From assembly GCA_001466705.2 (NCBI GenBank), contig LATX02000209.1, positions 372,001 through 436,000 of the forward strand: a stretch of 64,000 nucleotides of DNA, in the 5' to 3' direction. The position numbers and the translations under genes are program-made. How positions within the stretch are numbered: the stretch's first letter is position 1; each line of letters begins with the position of its first letter. Source of the stretch: Moniliophthora roreri. Its lineage: Eukaryota; Basidiomycota; Agaricomycetes; Agaricales; Marasmiaceae. Positions 20,418 through 32,613 of this stretch are shown one piece after another. Under the pieces are notes generated by a model. The model was not told the origin of the DNA, searched no databases, and worked only from the letters and a program-made list of their open reading frames with translations.

Positions 20418-23400
20418 TTATGTCGTCTTCGTCTTTCTCCGCCTTTTTGCCGGCGGTTCTGATTTACTTCTTTCCTGTCCAGCTCTCCTCTTCCGCATCC
20501 GTGATTCGGTATTGCAGATCTTCTTTTCAGCTAACGTCTTCACCTGGCGAAGCTCTGCTGCTAGGTCACTTTCGACTACGGATGTGCGGTTGGCCGACGT
20601 CTAGATAGGCAACAATCGATCAGTCACTGAGTGAGAATTGACAAATGTTACTAGCTACTCACCGCTATCCAATTCACGACAATTTGCGCGACTTGTGAAC
20701 AGCTGTTGTACGCTGCTAATTTCCTCCCTACTTCTTTCTTCCTTTGTGCTGATGAAATCTGCGATAGCAGCCTCTTGGCCAACTTCTTCAGTAAGCCAAC
20801 CTCGCGATCCGTGATCTCCGTGGTGCGTAACATGCGAGCACACATGCGTTGTTGTCCCTTCAGCTCTTCAGGCCTAGAAGAGCTAAACCGCGCCAGCTCT
20901 GTCTTGATTGCATTACGGAGCTCCCCAGACATCTGAATCGCGGTGCCCTCCATATCCTCCATATCAAGCGGTCGAATAGATATTTCGCGGCCTGCTTGTT
21001 CCACTACCTCCTCAACTGCACAGCGCCACTGCTCTGGGAGCCTTTCAACCCAATATTCGTATGCCGCATCTCTCTCCGCCAAATCAGCGGTAGCTAGGAA
21101 GAATCTGAGCATCTCTGCGGTGGCCGAGATTTGGTAGTCGCGGTTCTGTTGGACGTGTAGAGGTAAAGAAACGGAACATCCGGAGTGGAGGAGATCTGTA
21201 CAATGCTGAATGAACTTGAGTGGGCGATTTTGAAGAGTCTGAACAGGAAAGTTTGAGTATCGAGAAAGTTAACCCAATCATAGGACTTTCGTACCTTGGC
21301 CCATTCAAGTGCCTTATACAAGTGGTGTATCCATTCCCAGACCAGCTCTGTCCTATCTGCATATCGATTTGGATTGTACCAGGGATGCTCCCAATTGCCC
21401 ATCCGCAGTGCAGTTACAAGATAGGAATACGGATCGAGCTTGTCTAGCTCGCGAATGAGCTCGGTGCTGGGCGCCTGAGATTCCTTGCAGTGATACAACC
21501 AATAACTCAACGCGTGCCCATCAACTTCCCATACGTTCTGGTCCTTGCCTCCTCCCATTCTGCTGCTTTTATCTGCCGCCAATTGTGATTCTAAATCAGC
21601 GGTAGACTGATACTTGGAGCAGAAGGTACGAGCTCGTCGGAGTAAAACCTGCGCCATACCATCATGAATCTCCCTGTCGATCAAGGGTTCGACATGATAT
21701 TCCTTCGAGCGACTGGCATCCGTGATGAATTCAAGGAATGAGGTGTGCCGGAAGGATACGGATCCATGATCCTGGTCGATGGGCGGGGCGCGAATGACCG
21801 CCCGCAAATCACGTAGCCGCGTCCGCATATCAAGGACCGGGTTCGGAAGAGCCAAGCGGTTTCCAAGAAGCCAGCACGTACGATGAGTGATGATAGTCTC
21901 CCTGGAAGCCAAGGTGAGAGTCTCTCCATTGGGCCCTCTATCCGTATAGCCCGCCCTCAAGTGAGGCGTAAGCAAAAGCCGTAAAAGTGGCTTCCATGCC
22001 CACTTGATTTTAGACAGGATCTCCCTGTATAGCGCATCGAGTGAGGAAAATGGATTGCCACCGGTATCGTCACAGTTTTCTCCACGAATCCGATCCATGA
22101 TCCCTTGCAATAACGTCTTTGCAGAGAATCCTGTGCCTTCCTGGTTGATGTGATCAAGCACAGCCTGCGCAAAGATGAACTGATTGCCAGCTCTCCTGAC
22201 CAACTCGTCGGTTTCAGCATCTGTTGGACGTTCGTCACCGAGTAGCTCAGTGAACTTGTCCTGCAGGTAGGTTCTGATGTTCATCGAAATCGTTTCATCG
22301 AGGTTGCCGCCCAACTCGAAACAACATGGAGCCAGACTTGAAGCTCGGCTTTGGACCCAAGTACGAATTCCTTCCTCCGTGCTCCGCGAACAGATAAGGA
22401 ACTTGACGCGCGGACACTTCTCCGTAAGTTCCGCAATCGATTTGAGGAGCATTCTGAGAGACTGGCTGCGTTGATCTCGTTTCTCGTAGTATTCGTCCAA
22501 ACCGTCGACAGCGAAGAGTATAGTCTCATCTCCTTCAAACGGGAACTCCAAAATTGGATCTATGACCAATCTCCTAACACGTTCCTCGATGGATGTATTC
22601 AACAACACCGAACCGTTCCTTGACAAAACACCCTTTATGAACGAGTCTCTCTGGCTGTTGGTCTTCGCTAGCTGAAGAGCGAATGTAGCCACTAACGACC
22701 CAATCGAGTTGTGATCATTGTCGGTTTGCGTTCTCGTAAAGAAAAAGCTAGCAGCTAGCCTTTCCTTTTCGGAAAACTCATCACATATCGCTTGAGCGAT
22801 AGCAGATTTCCCAACGCCAACTCCGCCGTGTAACCAAAAGACGTTGGATTCTTCCTGCCTGAACCACTGTCTAATCCTGTCAAGGACTTCAATTCGGGTG
22901 CCCTTGTGAATATGAGGGAATGGTATACGAGCGGCGGCGTTATGTGTGGCACCAAGATTGGCGGCATCTTTCAGTGACTGAAGGGGATCTGTATAGCGTT
23001 CACAGCATTAGCACAAGTTCTTTCTGATAGAACCAGTATTTTCTCACCTATACCATAATAGTTGTTTACATTACCACGGAGTTGCCCGACAATCATACCA
23101 TTCACCGTATGATTCGTTGAAAGGTTGTGAGAAGTTGGTGGAGGATAACTCGGTGCTGAGGGCCATCGCTGGATTGCGTCATTGAAATGGCTGGCAGGAC
23201 TAGGTTGCAGCCCATGTGACTGGTGATGGTGCGAGCCAGTGGGATGCATTACGACTTGGTCGAACGTAGCAGACATCAGGGGGCCCAATGCACCGGGAAT
23301 CATCGCGTTCTGCGCATTATAGATGTTGTGAGCACTCTGAGGGTGCATTAGCTGCGGGGGTCTTAAGCGGGTAATGCCTTGTTCAGGTTCGGAGGGACTG

Positions 23401-24090
23401 TCATACTGCGTGCGCCAGGCGGAATCCGGAAGTGCAGGATGACTGGTTCCGCTGAAGGGCCATTCACCGCTCGACCTTCCTCCAGAAGAAGAAGAGGGAC
23501 TGGCATACTGCGTGTGATCGTCCGAATCTGGACTGGTGTACGGCGACTGCATTGGGTAATCGTTCTCCGGCAGTGAAGGCAGACCAATTGAGGGGTCAGC
23601 AATGGAAATGTCCCCAGCATCATATCCGCCGATCACTGACACCGCAACATGACGATCAAGTGGCACCCGCCTTCTGCACGCTCCCTTTAAGGACAGTCGA
23701 CGTAGCATGTCCATGGTTTCGGGATCTGTATTTTGTGTTCTAGCCTCAATTGCAAATCCAGGCCTGCGGGAGCTTGCGTCTACGGAATCGGTATATATGA
23801 GTATTCTTAACATGCAAATACTACGGACGAATCACCTTCGAGGGTGCGCGTGGTAGTTGGTTTAGATGTATCATTTACAAGGATAACTGGGAGCTCTGTG
23901 AGAAAATGGATAAAGCTACCTACAGGCGACACTCACTGTTCTTGGCGTCGTTATTGATATTGTTGTTACTTCCGTTGACGTTGTTGATGCATATTGCAGG
24001 TTGGTGGAAGCTGACGTCCCCGTGCAAAGTTTCGATATGGGGCCCATTGTGTTCGGATTTGACATTATGACGGACGTCAGGGGAAAACAT
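20418..24090 (-). CDS. NACHT-domain STAND protein with C-terminal basic tail
   Basis: Minus strand, six exons (24090-23937, 23895-23836, 23779-23048, 22988-21295, 21238-20663, 20600-20418) join in phase to 1132 aa. Residues ~1-50 form an Asn-rich N-terminus (ICINNVNGSNNN). Residues ~110-310 are Ser/Pro-rich and probably disordered, ending in NVNNYYGIG. The NTPase follows: HKGTRIEVLDRIRQWF, P-loop HGGVGVGKSAIAQAI (~370) and Walker B ILFAVDGLDEYYE. Then come the SRST sensor strand and a helical C-terminal half (SFRHTSFLEFI, typical of this fungal group). The last exon ends in SEPPAKRRRKTKTT, a likely nuclear localisation signal. No WD40, TPR or ankyrin repeats are present. STAND ATPases act as signal-triggered switches, in fungi often in non-self recognition or cell death. 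Its ligand and output are unknown. Confidence 0.88.
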
Positions 24091-24538
24091 GGCTGAATTA
24101 GAGACTTAAATCAGAGAATCGAATAGAGGTGGTGTTGATAGGACCCACCATCCACCGGGGGTTTATATATGATAACTTCCAGAGACCCCGCTTGCTCTTG
24201 AACAAAGGCGATTAAAGTTTGATCGGTAAACTAGTAAGGATAATGCAGTTGTCAAGCCGTTCAAAGCGCGGAGAACTATGTACGTACTCTCGTTCGGTTG
24301 CCGAATACAAGGACCCACAAACTTGTAGATGGTTGTCATGGCAGGCGCGGATGACAATAGATCATGACATCTGTGCTTTGACTGTGTGTTCTGAGAACAA
24401 TGAAGCTGCTGGTCCCTGGACACACTGAATCATGGATTGCTACACAGGCGTGGACATTGGACACACTTCGGAGAATTGGAGGGATTTAATTACTCACAGA
24501 ATAGAGTCCATTCCGAGTACACGAATAAGACACGGCGT

Positions 24539-25834
24539 TCATGATAGTGAGAGGTATGTATGATACCGTATACGTGTCACTGGATGTTGATGAGGTTCGA
24601 GCAAGGTTCGAAAGAGAGGAGGAAGAAGGAGTCCATCAGACGGATTCGGATAAACTAACGGTTCGTTGACAGTTCGAGAACCATCAGGGTGAAATGGAAC
24701 CTTTGGTCCTATAAACTGGATATCTGTGAGACGACAGTCTTATAACACAGGACTACGGCCGTGCTAGATAGAAACTCACAATGAAAAAAAATCCATGGTG
24801 GTGATAGACCACGAACCATCGACGCCAGCATCAGTTGTAGGAGCTTCAGGCGCTTTGAGCGCGAGATACGCCCCGAACATATGTGGTCCTTGTTTTTCCC
24901 AACATTTATTTTGAAATTTGACCCAGTCTTTACGATTATCACCTCCTCTACAGACCCGTCAGATCATTGAAAGGACGACGGACGCACCGGTTTGAATGCT
25001 CAAGCGTAGAGGTTGACAGAGCGTGATACTCCGATTCTCCACTGGCGTAACTGCTCAAAATTCCCTCCTCTCCAGGAGGAATCAGCATTGACGCCGGATC
25101 CGGATGGTCATTGTCATTGCTATGGCGGCTGGCCATATCCGCATCTTCATGTAGCTGCTCCCGAACTGGAAAACTAGGTGCTAGAGGTTTTTTTTTGAGA
25201 ACGTGAGTATCAACATATACTTGAAGACGCACCTCTCATCATACTGTGGTACTCTGCATCTTCGGCACTCCACTCGTCAGCACTCCTGTTCAAAGAACGA
25301 GTAACTTTCTTGACTTTCATATAACCTCCTCTTCATACATGATAGTCGTCTTCATCATTTTTTTTCGGGCGGGATGGTGGCTTTCTCATGGTCGTTGGCT
25401 TCGAAGTTGGAGAGGTAAAATGTGTATTATCGTGAGCAATATGAATACAGGGAATGATGACTGAGCTACGAGAGTGAGTATTGATCAGATGTGTTCGAAC
25501 ATGAGAGGGAAAAGAAAGCGTACCTTGTGTTTCGCCAGCGACAACGACGCTTCGCGACGACTCCGAATAGCGCCTGGCAGCGGTGGGAATGTTGACCAGG
25601 ATGTATTGGGAAGCAAAGACCAGTGACGAGTTATGAACGCGGGGAAAGAACTCCGGTAGGTGGGTGTTGGTGCCGATGAAGAGTGGTCTGGGAGGTGCAG
25701 CGGGGTGCAGGGCAGAGATGTGCAGGCATTTGCCCGTTATTTCCGTTTGCCGCGTCACATAGCTCACACCCCGACCATGGTGTCTTTATACCTGTACATG
25801 TGGTGATGAACCAATCCTCTCTGATGACATTCAT
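24539..25834 (-). CDS. unidentified multi-exon protein
   Basis: Minus-strand open segments with matching splice signs can be chained. One reads GTNTHLPEFFPRVHNSSLVF and ends KKNDEDDYH. The next reads KVTRSLNRSADEWSAEDAEY, then an acidic stretch with VREQLHEDADMASRH, then WVKFQNKCWEKQGPHMFGAY, then FIGPKVPFHPDGSRTVNEPL, ending at 24539. Several junctions do not fix a unique phase and the start (ATG 25834 or later) is unsure. I do not recognise the family. It may be one gene or two. It lies between the NACHT gene (same strand) and the first GST relic. Confidence 0.35.
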
Positions 25835-25870
25835 GGCTCAATTAGAGGGCTATCAGTGCTGACTCCTCTT

Positions 25871-26723
25871 CCTGCAGCTTCCGAACTCGCCGTGTGAGTA
25901 CTTCAACTTGTGGTGCACTAGCTGTCGACTTGAACGTTTCCAGTGCCGAACGTTACCAAGATGGTGCTATTGACGCGAAAGTAATAAATTTGGTCTTTAG
26001 TTCGAGCTTTATCAAGTTGGCACGTCTCCTAATTCCACTACGCTAATCTAGTATTCCAGAACACAAATCACACTGGAAACTGACGGAAAGGCTACACCGG
26101 CACCAGGGATATCATCGCCTACCTTGTTGAAAATGCATCGAGACTAGTGAAGAGAGGAACCTACCTCATCGATGTCATCCATGAAGACAAGCTCGACCCG
26201 AATTTCGCACTCCTCTTGTCACGTAACGACGAAGAACTGAAGGCAAAAGGTGCAGGATTGGTATCTGAATTATTGTCTGGTCGTGCGAGACACCTTGCAC
26301 ACACATATTCTCCACCTCGACTGAAGCCACACTTTTCAAAGCCTTTTACGACCCCAAGATCGCTGCCGATAGCGGTTTGCTCGGTATCTACAACGGCGAG
26401 GCTGCAGATGCCGCCAAGGAAGGATTTTTCAAGCAATTACCGAGGCCCATTACGATACGATTGCTGCGTTTGTGAACCAAGATCTGCTTAACTACCTCCC
26501 CGCCAGCGGGTTCATTGGAGGTGAAGAGCCTAGGGAAGATGACTTTCACTTGGGAGCGTGGATAGCTAGGATCGTCCTTACTCTAGGTGTTCAGACGAGC
26601 GAAGAGGCAGCACAAGCGGTTGAGAAATCTTATGGGAAGCCGTTGCCGGAGAAGGTAGCGTACTGGAGGGCTTGGGTGTCGAAGCCTTCGTGGAAGAAGG
26701 TTTATGCTGAGGGTCTTCACTAG
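25871..26723 (+). pseudogene. glutathione S-transferase relic, copy 1
   Basis: Aligns with the intact GST at 30553-31628 from exon 2 onward: ASELAV, QDGAIDAKVINLV, KRGTYLIDVIHEDKLDPNFA, FIGGEEPREDDFHLGAWI and a conserved C-terminus KPSWKKVYAEGLH at 26680-26720. Exon 1 is missing. The GENFNP segment that should carry the glutathione-site turn is deleted near 26005. Frameshifts occur near 26085 and 26290. The gene cannot make the full protein. Confidence 0.85.
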
Positions 26724-27330
26724 GTATATGATGGAATCTTGCAACTTATTATGTACTGGGTATTGATTCGTGTAACCTTTATATTCATAGATTCCGAGTT
26801 ACTATGTCGCTCCCTTAAGATACGAGATGGAATACAGATCTGATTTTGCACGTCCATTCTACAGTGTTCTTGCTCGTACTACACCCTTGTGTGGTGTAAA
26901 ACCATTGGTGTCATGAAGCTGGAAATAAACATACAGGGACGCTTAGTATCCTACCCTCAAAGCGCTGATATGGACCGCATCCACGTAAATTCTCGCACAA
27001 GTCACAGTCAGATGGATGGTGCTGTGGAAGTCGTGCAGTAGCCGAAAGGGAGTGTCCACGTCGGGACCATTCACCATCTGCATGAACAACTCGATCACTC
27101 ATGTCCAATTTCTCCACAGGCAAAAATGATTCACATTTGACACAAACTACAAGTACAACAATTTTTTTTTGATTTTCATAATTTTCAAGAGACGGTGAGA
27201 GTAATGGAGAGCATATCCAACTTGGCCCTCGGTTGTAATAGAGGGGAGAGAGCGGCGTGTTAGCCTTACTTGTACGTGCTGTACAGGTGTCAATCCAAAT
27301 CCGAATAACGCACTTGGAAATTTGAACTCA
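26724..27330. other. 3' flank of GST relic, intergenic
   Basis: The first ~170 bp resemble the 3' flank of the other GST copies (31640-31800, 53080-53200). Nothing else is resolved. A T8 run at 27163 lies near the end of the next gene. Confidence 0.45.
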
Positions 27331-28005
27331 CTAGGACACTGCAACACCAGTAACACTATCATGGTAGTCGGTATCGCCGCCATCCTCAGAGTTAATCTGT
27401 ATTGACGTTCTCATCTCAGGACTTCTCAATAACAGTCACGAACCAGCACACTCACCATCGTGAAGGCAATAGCATTCTTGCTGCCAATCGTAAAGTTGTG
27501 CTAATCCACGAAATCGATTAGACATCGACCCAAGGACGCGTAGAGTGCCAAAAGACATACGAAATCGTGCTTTGGGTCGTTCTGCTGGTATGATCCGTCG
27601 TGTGCCAGGTGGGAGCAATAAACCACAATTTTCCGGTCGTCGTTGAACGGACCGACAGTGAGGACGTGAGGGTCTGGGGCGAAATTAACAGGCAGGCTTT
27701 GGATGATCGAGAATCGCGAGTTTCGATCCGGCGCGTCCCAAAGCGCTTGCGGTTCCAAAATAGTGTTGTTGACGTCGAGGAGATAAGTGTTGAGGTGTTG
27801 ACGAGAACTCGTGCCGGTGCGTTGCTAAAGATCTCAGCGGTGAGATGACTGACCTGTTAGGTAGTGAAGTGAGCCAACTTACGGAGAATATGATACCGAC
27901 GGTCTTCTTGGGGAACGGAACAGCGACGACTTTGGCGTCGCTAGGCCCATTGTTTGCGGAGAGGTCGAGGGTGAGGCTGGTGGGTTCCAATGCGAGGGCT
28001 GGCAT
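27331..28005 (-). CDS. small protein with acidic DGGDTDYHD motif, family unrecognised
   Basis: Minus strand, ATG 28005 (MPALALEPTSLTLDLSAN) to TAG 27331, four exons with introns near 27887-27828, 27559-27500 and 27459-27390, about 180 aa. No signal peptide is visible. The middle has LLDVNNTILEPQALWDAPDR and HVLTVGPFNDDRKIVVY. The end carries DGGDTDYHDSV, an Asp-rich loop like the calcium-type motif of bacterial DUF4114-like and some lectin-like beta-sandwich domains. Function is not known; a sugar- or ion-binding beta-sandwich is a guess. A TATA box lies 62-68 bp upstream. Confidence 0.6.
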
Positions 28006-28066
28006 GTTGAGAATGAAATAGTAGAGGAGTGATTCTCTGAGGAATTGGCACTGAAAACTGGTTGAC

Positions 28067-28073
28067 TTTTATA
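28067..28073 (-). promoter_or_regulatory. TATA box of the acidic-motif protein gene
   Basis: TATAAAA on the minus strand, 62-68 bp upstream of ATG 28005. It supports this start choice. Confidence 0.5.
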
Positions 28074-28078
28074 CCACT

Positions 28079-30050
28079 TGGACTGTCACTCGTAACGGTA
28101 CGAATGCTTGTGAGTGTCTTCCTTTCTTTAATGTAAAATAAAATAAAATATTTGTTACCGTCTTTGGACACCAATAGCTTTTTCCCCGCAACAAAGTCAG
28201 GTGAAGTGGCTGAATGTGTCCGCTTGGATCCAATGAATAGAGAATGTAAATTCCATGGACGCTGTCACTTACCGGACGTGCAACCTGGGACGAACTTCTG
28301 AATGGCGCCTGCGTCAAAGGCCCCAAGGCCTGGCGAAGCATTAGATATCACATGAACTCGTACCTCCCAGTACTTCATTTGGCATCTTGTTTAGCTGGAA
28401 CTAACAGGGATCGAACGATCCGCCGCCATCAGCGTGATAATAGTGATATCCAGATGTCGGATGGTCTCCTCAGCGGGTACAATGCGCTTCCACTTCAAAT
28501 CACGAAGGGTCCCGCGGCATTTCTGGACCGAGGACAGACTTGGAGAGCAGATGAACCAAGTTGATGGCAGTTCAACGTTCAACGACCTGCCAGTGTCTCG
28601 CGCCGACTTGTCCCTAAGGTTGCTTCTTGCCTGCCTCCTTTCTGGACTGTGACAACTCTGAGAAAATGCTAGCATGTGGCAGTAATTTTGCCAACTTGTA
28701 CATGGCTGTAAAGTCATGATGTCAGCGCGCCTCATCCACCGTACCGTACAGATGGAGAAAACTATGGGCTCACCAGTACGAATACGGATAAGACGATTGT
28801 ACAACCCTATCCCACCTTCTTTCATTGGGATCTCATAGATGACCATGATCTGCAGATACGGATGGCTGTCGATAACGTGCACACGCCACCATCTGATTTG
28901 GCCAAACCCAAACCGTGACAGCCGGATATGATTTCTTCACTTAATGTCGTTACTGCTTTGTGTTCGTACTGAAGGTGCACAGGTATTCAGTTTTTTCTTT
29001 GACATGGAGAATGGATGTGGTGCGTACTGTATACTAATAGAGGACCCTTGGGTCATTCTACCTGTCAGGTTCTGGCACCTAGCATGAAAATTCACTTTTC
29101 TCACTTGGGCGTGTCGTCCTGACGGATTCCTGGGCGATACAATTTTAGGTTTTGATGGCCGTGCAGTGCATGAATACGCAATCAACGGTACCCGTACATC
29201 AGCAAGATACCGAAATCTGAAGTCTGACATGTGGCATGTGGGTCAGCGGTGAGAACTGAGTAGCGAATACTCCGTAAATGAAAAGACAAGAAGGTACGGC
29301 GCAAATACTCTTGGGAGAATCGAAAAGTTATGCTCTGCTTCTTGAAGGTCGGGTTAGCATAGATTCTGAATCTTGAGGGAATATGTGAGAAATACATACT
29401 GCTCGTAACGAGGCTGAAATGTCACGATGATGGCCTCTTTCCAAACCAGAACGGATATAAGCAAGTGCCGAGCCTTTCCTCCATCACGGTGTATTATAAT
29501 AAAACCGTGTCGGCCATCATAGGCAGTACTACACAATGCCAGGTTTGGGTTCCTTGAAGTGACCTCGTGTCCATTCCTCCTTTCTGAAAGTCTATCTCAC
29601 CATCTGTATTAGGAACTCGGTGAAATAAAAAGGACGGAGCTGTCAATACCAACACCAAAAGGTGATAACATGGTTGCCGGACAATGAGTAGTGCCCCCAA
29701 AGAATCAGGGCATGCGTGAGTGTGATTGTGCCATATCTAGAGCCGAATACATCATAAGACACGTACTGTATTGCATTAAATTGAACATACCCTTTTGTAT
29801 CCATGTATATCCATAGAACTCGGGCGTTCGTGTTACTGGGATTGCCGAGTCTGGCTGTTAGCAGCGACAACGCATCGTGTAAGTACTCACCTAGGACTAG
29901 CTGAAAAAGTTTCCGAGACGACTCAATGAGAGAGTTTCGACATGGCCTGTATCGGGACTCCATCGAACCGGTATGTATGCCTGTTTTTGTATTTATTTGT
30001 AACAATCTAGTCAACAATAAGTATCAGCACGCACCGAAAAGCAGAAAATA
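28079..30050. other. unresolved region with spliced-looking minus-strand pieces
   Basis: Minus-strand fragments with intron-like ends occur. One at 28882-28780 reads LQIMVIYEIPMKEGGIGLYN and ends at a GTGAGC donor. One near 29940-29760 reads SLIESSRKLFQLVL, intron, RLGNPSNTNARVLWIYMDTK. They cannot be linked to a start or a known family, and may be remnants. The part 29940-30050 has a diverged inverted copy at 63340-63480, so it belongs to the duplicated GST-locus block. Confidence 0.35.
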
Positions 30051-30089
30051 AAATTGCCTGCTCATTATGTCTTTCCAATCCGTGTAACT

Positions 30090-30552
30090 TTGGAAACTTG
30101 CCGCAGTTGGCCATCAGGGTCCGATGGCTATTACGAGTCCGTTTCTGGTGTTGTGGTTTGCGCAAACCCTCTGGGGCTAACTAACGAAGAACGAAACGAA
30201 CCAAACAAAACGATCTATCAACATCTATCAGACCACAACTTTCCCACCCATCTTGTGAGACAAATCCTCGTAAACTTGGACTCGTAATCAGTTTTACTCC
30301 CTGCATGTGACTGCATCGACCATTTTCTCAAAGTCTCCGTCTGGGACCTTTTCACTGAGCAATCCATGGCAGAAGATTTATCAACGCTGACAATAACCGT
30401 TAGCAAATGCTTATCAAAAGTCACGTCTCCGCGACTCACCGGGTGCATGGCACGTTATGTGCTGTGATGAGGGATGTATAAAACGCAGTATATGCTCATG
30501 AAATTTCAACGCAAACTTACATCTCAACTCAACCTCTCAAGTATCCTCTATA
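30090..30552 (+). promoter_or_regulatory. upstream region and TATA box of the intact GST gene
   Basis: TATAAAA at 30477-30483 lies 70 bp before the ATG at 30553. The whole 30090-30552 stretch is the best-preserved copy of a sequence found again, in parts, at 52180-52247 (+), 58080-58310 (+), 58533-58596 (-) and 61597-63300 (-). Those copies carry CA or TG at many of its CpG sites. Confidence 0.65.
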
Positions 30553-31628
30553 ATGTCTAAGCCTGTTCTCTATACCTTCAGTGGATCTGCCTGGGCAGCA
30601 GGTAAGTTTTTGACTTCCCTCGTATTGCTGATCCCTCATTGCTGATTCCTCCTGCAGCTCCTGAACTCGCTGTGTGAGTACTTCAACTCGTGGGTGCACT
30701 ATCTGTCGACTTAAATGTCTCCAGTGCCGAACTATACCCAGATGGGGCTATTGACATGAAAGTAGTCAATTTGGTGCGAGGCGAGAACTTTAATCCGAGC
30801 TTTATCAAGCTGGTGCGTCTCCTACATTCCTTTGTCTTTCAATGCACTGATCTAGTATTCCAGAACCCAAATGCAACGTTGCCGACACTCGAAGCTGACG
30901 GAAAGGCTTACACCACTACCAAGGATGTTGTCGCATATCTCGTTGAAAATGCATCGCGACCAGTGAAGAGAGGAACCTCCCTCATTGATATCATCCATGA
31001 AGACAGGCTAGACCCCAACCTGGCACTTCTCTTGTCGCGTAATGACGAAGAATTGAAGGCAAAAGGTGCTGAACTGTTATCTGCATACTTGTCTGGTCGT
31101 ATGTAGTATTTACTCTCAGTCGTCGCGTCACAGCATATTTACGCCACTTTGTGTGCAGGTCAAGACGCGTTGAATAAATTCTCTGCCTCGATTGAAGCCA
31201 CACCCTTCAAAGCCTTTTACGAAGCCAAGATCGCTGCCAATGACAGTGTGCTTAGTATCTACAAGAGCGAGGCTCCAGATGCTGCCAAAGAAGAATTCTT
31301 CAAGCGATCTCAGGTCCACTTTGATACGATTGCTGCGTTTGTGAACCAGGATCTACCGAATTACCTTCCCGTGAGTGGCTTCATTGGAGGTGAAGAGCCT
31401 GGGGAAGATGATTTCCATTTGGGAGCATGGATAGCTAGGATTGTCGCTACTTTGGGTGCACAGACGAGTGAAGAGGCGACGCAAGCAGTTGAGAGATCTT
31501 ATGGGAAGTCATTGCCGGAGAAGGTAGCAGTGTACTGGAGGGTTTGGGTGTCGAGGCCTTCGTGGAAGAAGGTTTATGCTAAGGGTCTTGGAAATTTCCC
31601 GTCTGCATTTTACGGGCGATTGCCTTAA
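30553..31628 (+). CDS. glutathione S-transferase-like protein, intact copy
   Basis: Five exons (30553-30601, 30658-30673, 30725-30812, 30864-31098, 31159-31628) give 285 aa with no frame break. The N-terminal thioredoxin-like domain shows VLYTFSGSAWAA, then VNLVRGENFNPSFIKL, and NPNATLPTLEADGKAY with the cis-Pro (TLPTL) that contacts glutathione. The C-terminal helical domain contains SGFIGGEEPGEDDFHLGAWI. Fungal GSTs of this type conjugate glutathione to electrophiles or act as peroxidases in the cytosol. It is the only uninterrupted member of four copies in the window. The last ~12 residues (GNFPSAFYGRLP) are absent in copy 1 and probably a 3' extension after loss of the ancestral stop. Confidence 0.85.
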
Positions 31629-32127
31629 AATCCCTTTCAAGATAGTTTATAACGCATCTTGGAGCATTTTAACAGCACTGGGATATTGATTTGTGTGATG
31701 TTTATATTCAAAGATTGCAAATAACTACACAAATCCCAAATTGATGCTGCTCGACGTGGCTCATTTGAATTCTGAGGCTGTCAAAGGTACGAGATAGAAT
31801 ACAGCCAATGTTCCTGACACCTTCGCGTCGCATCAATACTTGAACAGTTCCTGCCGATTCAGGAGATTCAGCCTGCAATTACACTTTCTTCATTAGGGTT
31901 GTTCATCCTCACATGAGCATCCTCGGTCCTGCGTAAGCGGCTTGGGCTTTGTATTGAATGAATTGAATGAATTAAAGAGGATTCGGGGGTAGAGGCAAAG
32001 CACTGCGTCATGCATCACTGGTCAACGATTTGACCGGGCGATCAAAGCGATATTAAGCCTGAGGTCAAAGAATGAAAGCTTACCAGTAAAAAAGTATGAC
32101 GACATATCTCATCAGAAATTCCGCGGT
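31629..32127. other. 3' flank of the GST gene
   Basis: Intergenic. Parts (31650-31800 and 31980-32050) match the 3' flanks of the GST relics at 26740 and 53080-53440. A short ATGAATTGA repeat is at 31956-31975. No gene seen. Confidence 0.45.
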
Positions 32128-32418
32128 CTAAGACGAGTTTGAGATCGTTGTGTTACCTTTGATGTGGTCAATGGTTTGTGCGTGTACTTCCGATATACGT
32201 ACTTCCTTACCATCCTTTCCTTCTGCCTCACCATTCTGGACTTGCTCTATCTCATGTTCATTCACTAGATTTGGTAGAATGTTGCATTGTTCGTACAAGA
32301 AGGAGCGTTGATGGTTTGGAAATGGCTTTTCATTGTCTGAAGCAGTTCGTTTGACGTCTGTGAATGCAGAGCTGCTTGTCCGTGAGCTATTCGGGAATTG
32401 TCTGACAAACAGGACCAT
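32128..32418 (-). CDS. small hypothetical protein
   Basis: Minus-strand frame from ATG 32418 (ACCATGG-like context, MVLFVRQFPNSSRTSSSAF) of 96 codons, rich in Glu, Asn and Ser, with a possible intron donor (GTAACA) at its end and further coding (RGISDEICRH) beyond. No domain is recognised. It lies directly before the HECT-like cassette and could be host or cassette DNA. Confidence 0.3.
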   Translation of the reverse strand: MVLFVRQFPNSSRTSSSAFTDVKRTASDNEKPFPNHQRSFLYEQCNILPNLVNEHEIEQVQNGEAEGKDGKEVRISEVHAQTIDHIKGNTTISNSS

Positions 32419-32613
32419 GGCTAATTAGCACTTTACAGAAACACGGAGCGATTTGTGCCTTAAAATGCACCTTCCACCGTTTCCGGCGTCTGCATCCAAC
32501 GTCGCCTTTCTTTTGCAGGATCTTGCGGCACTTGGCAAAGGCGAGTTTTGTTTTGTTTTCTTTCTTCAGAGAGTTGCTGAGCCAAAGCTCATGTGCAGTG
32601 TGTTGTAGTTGCG

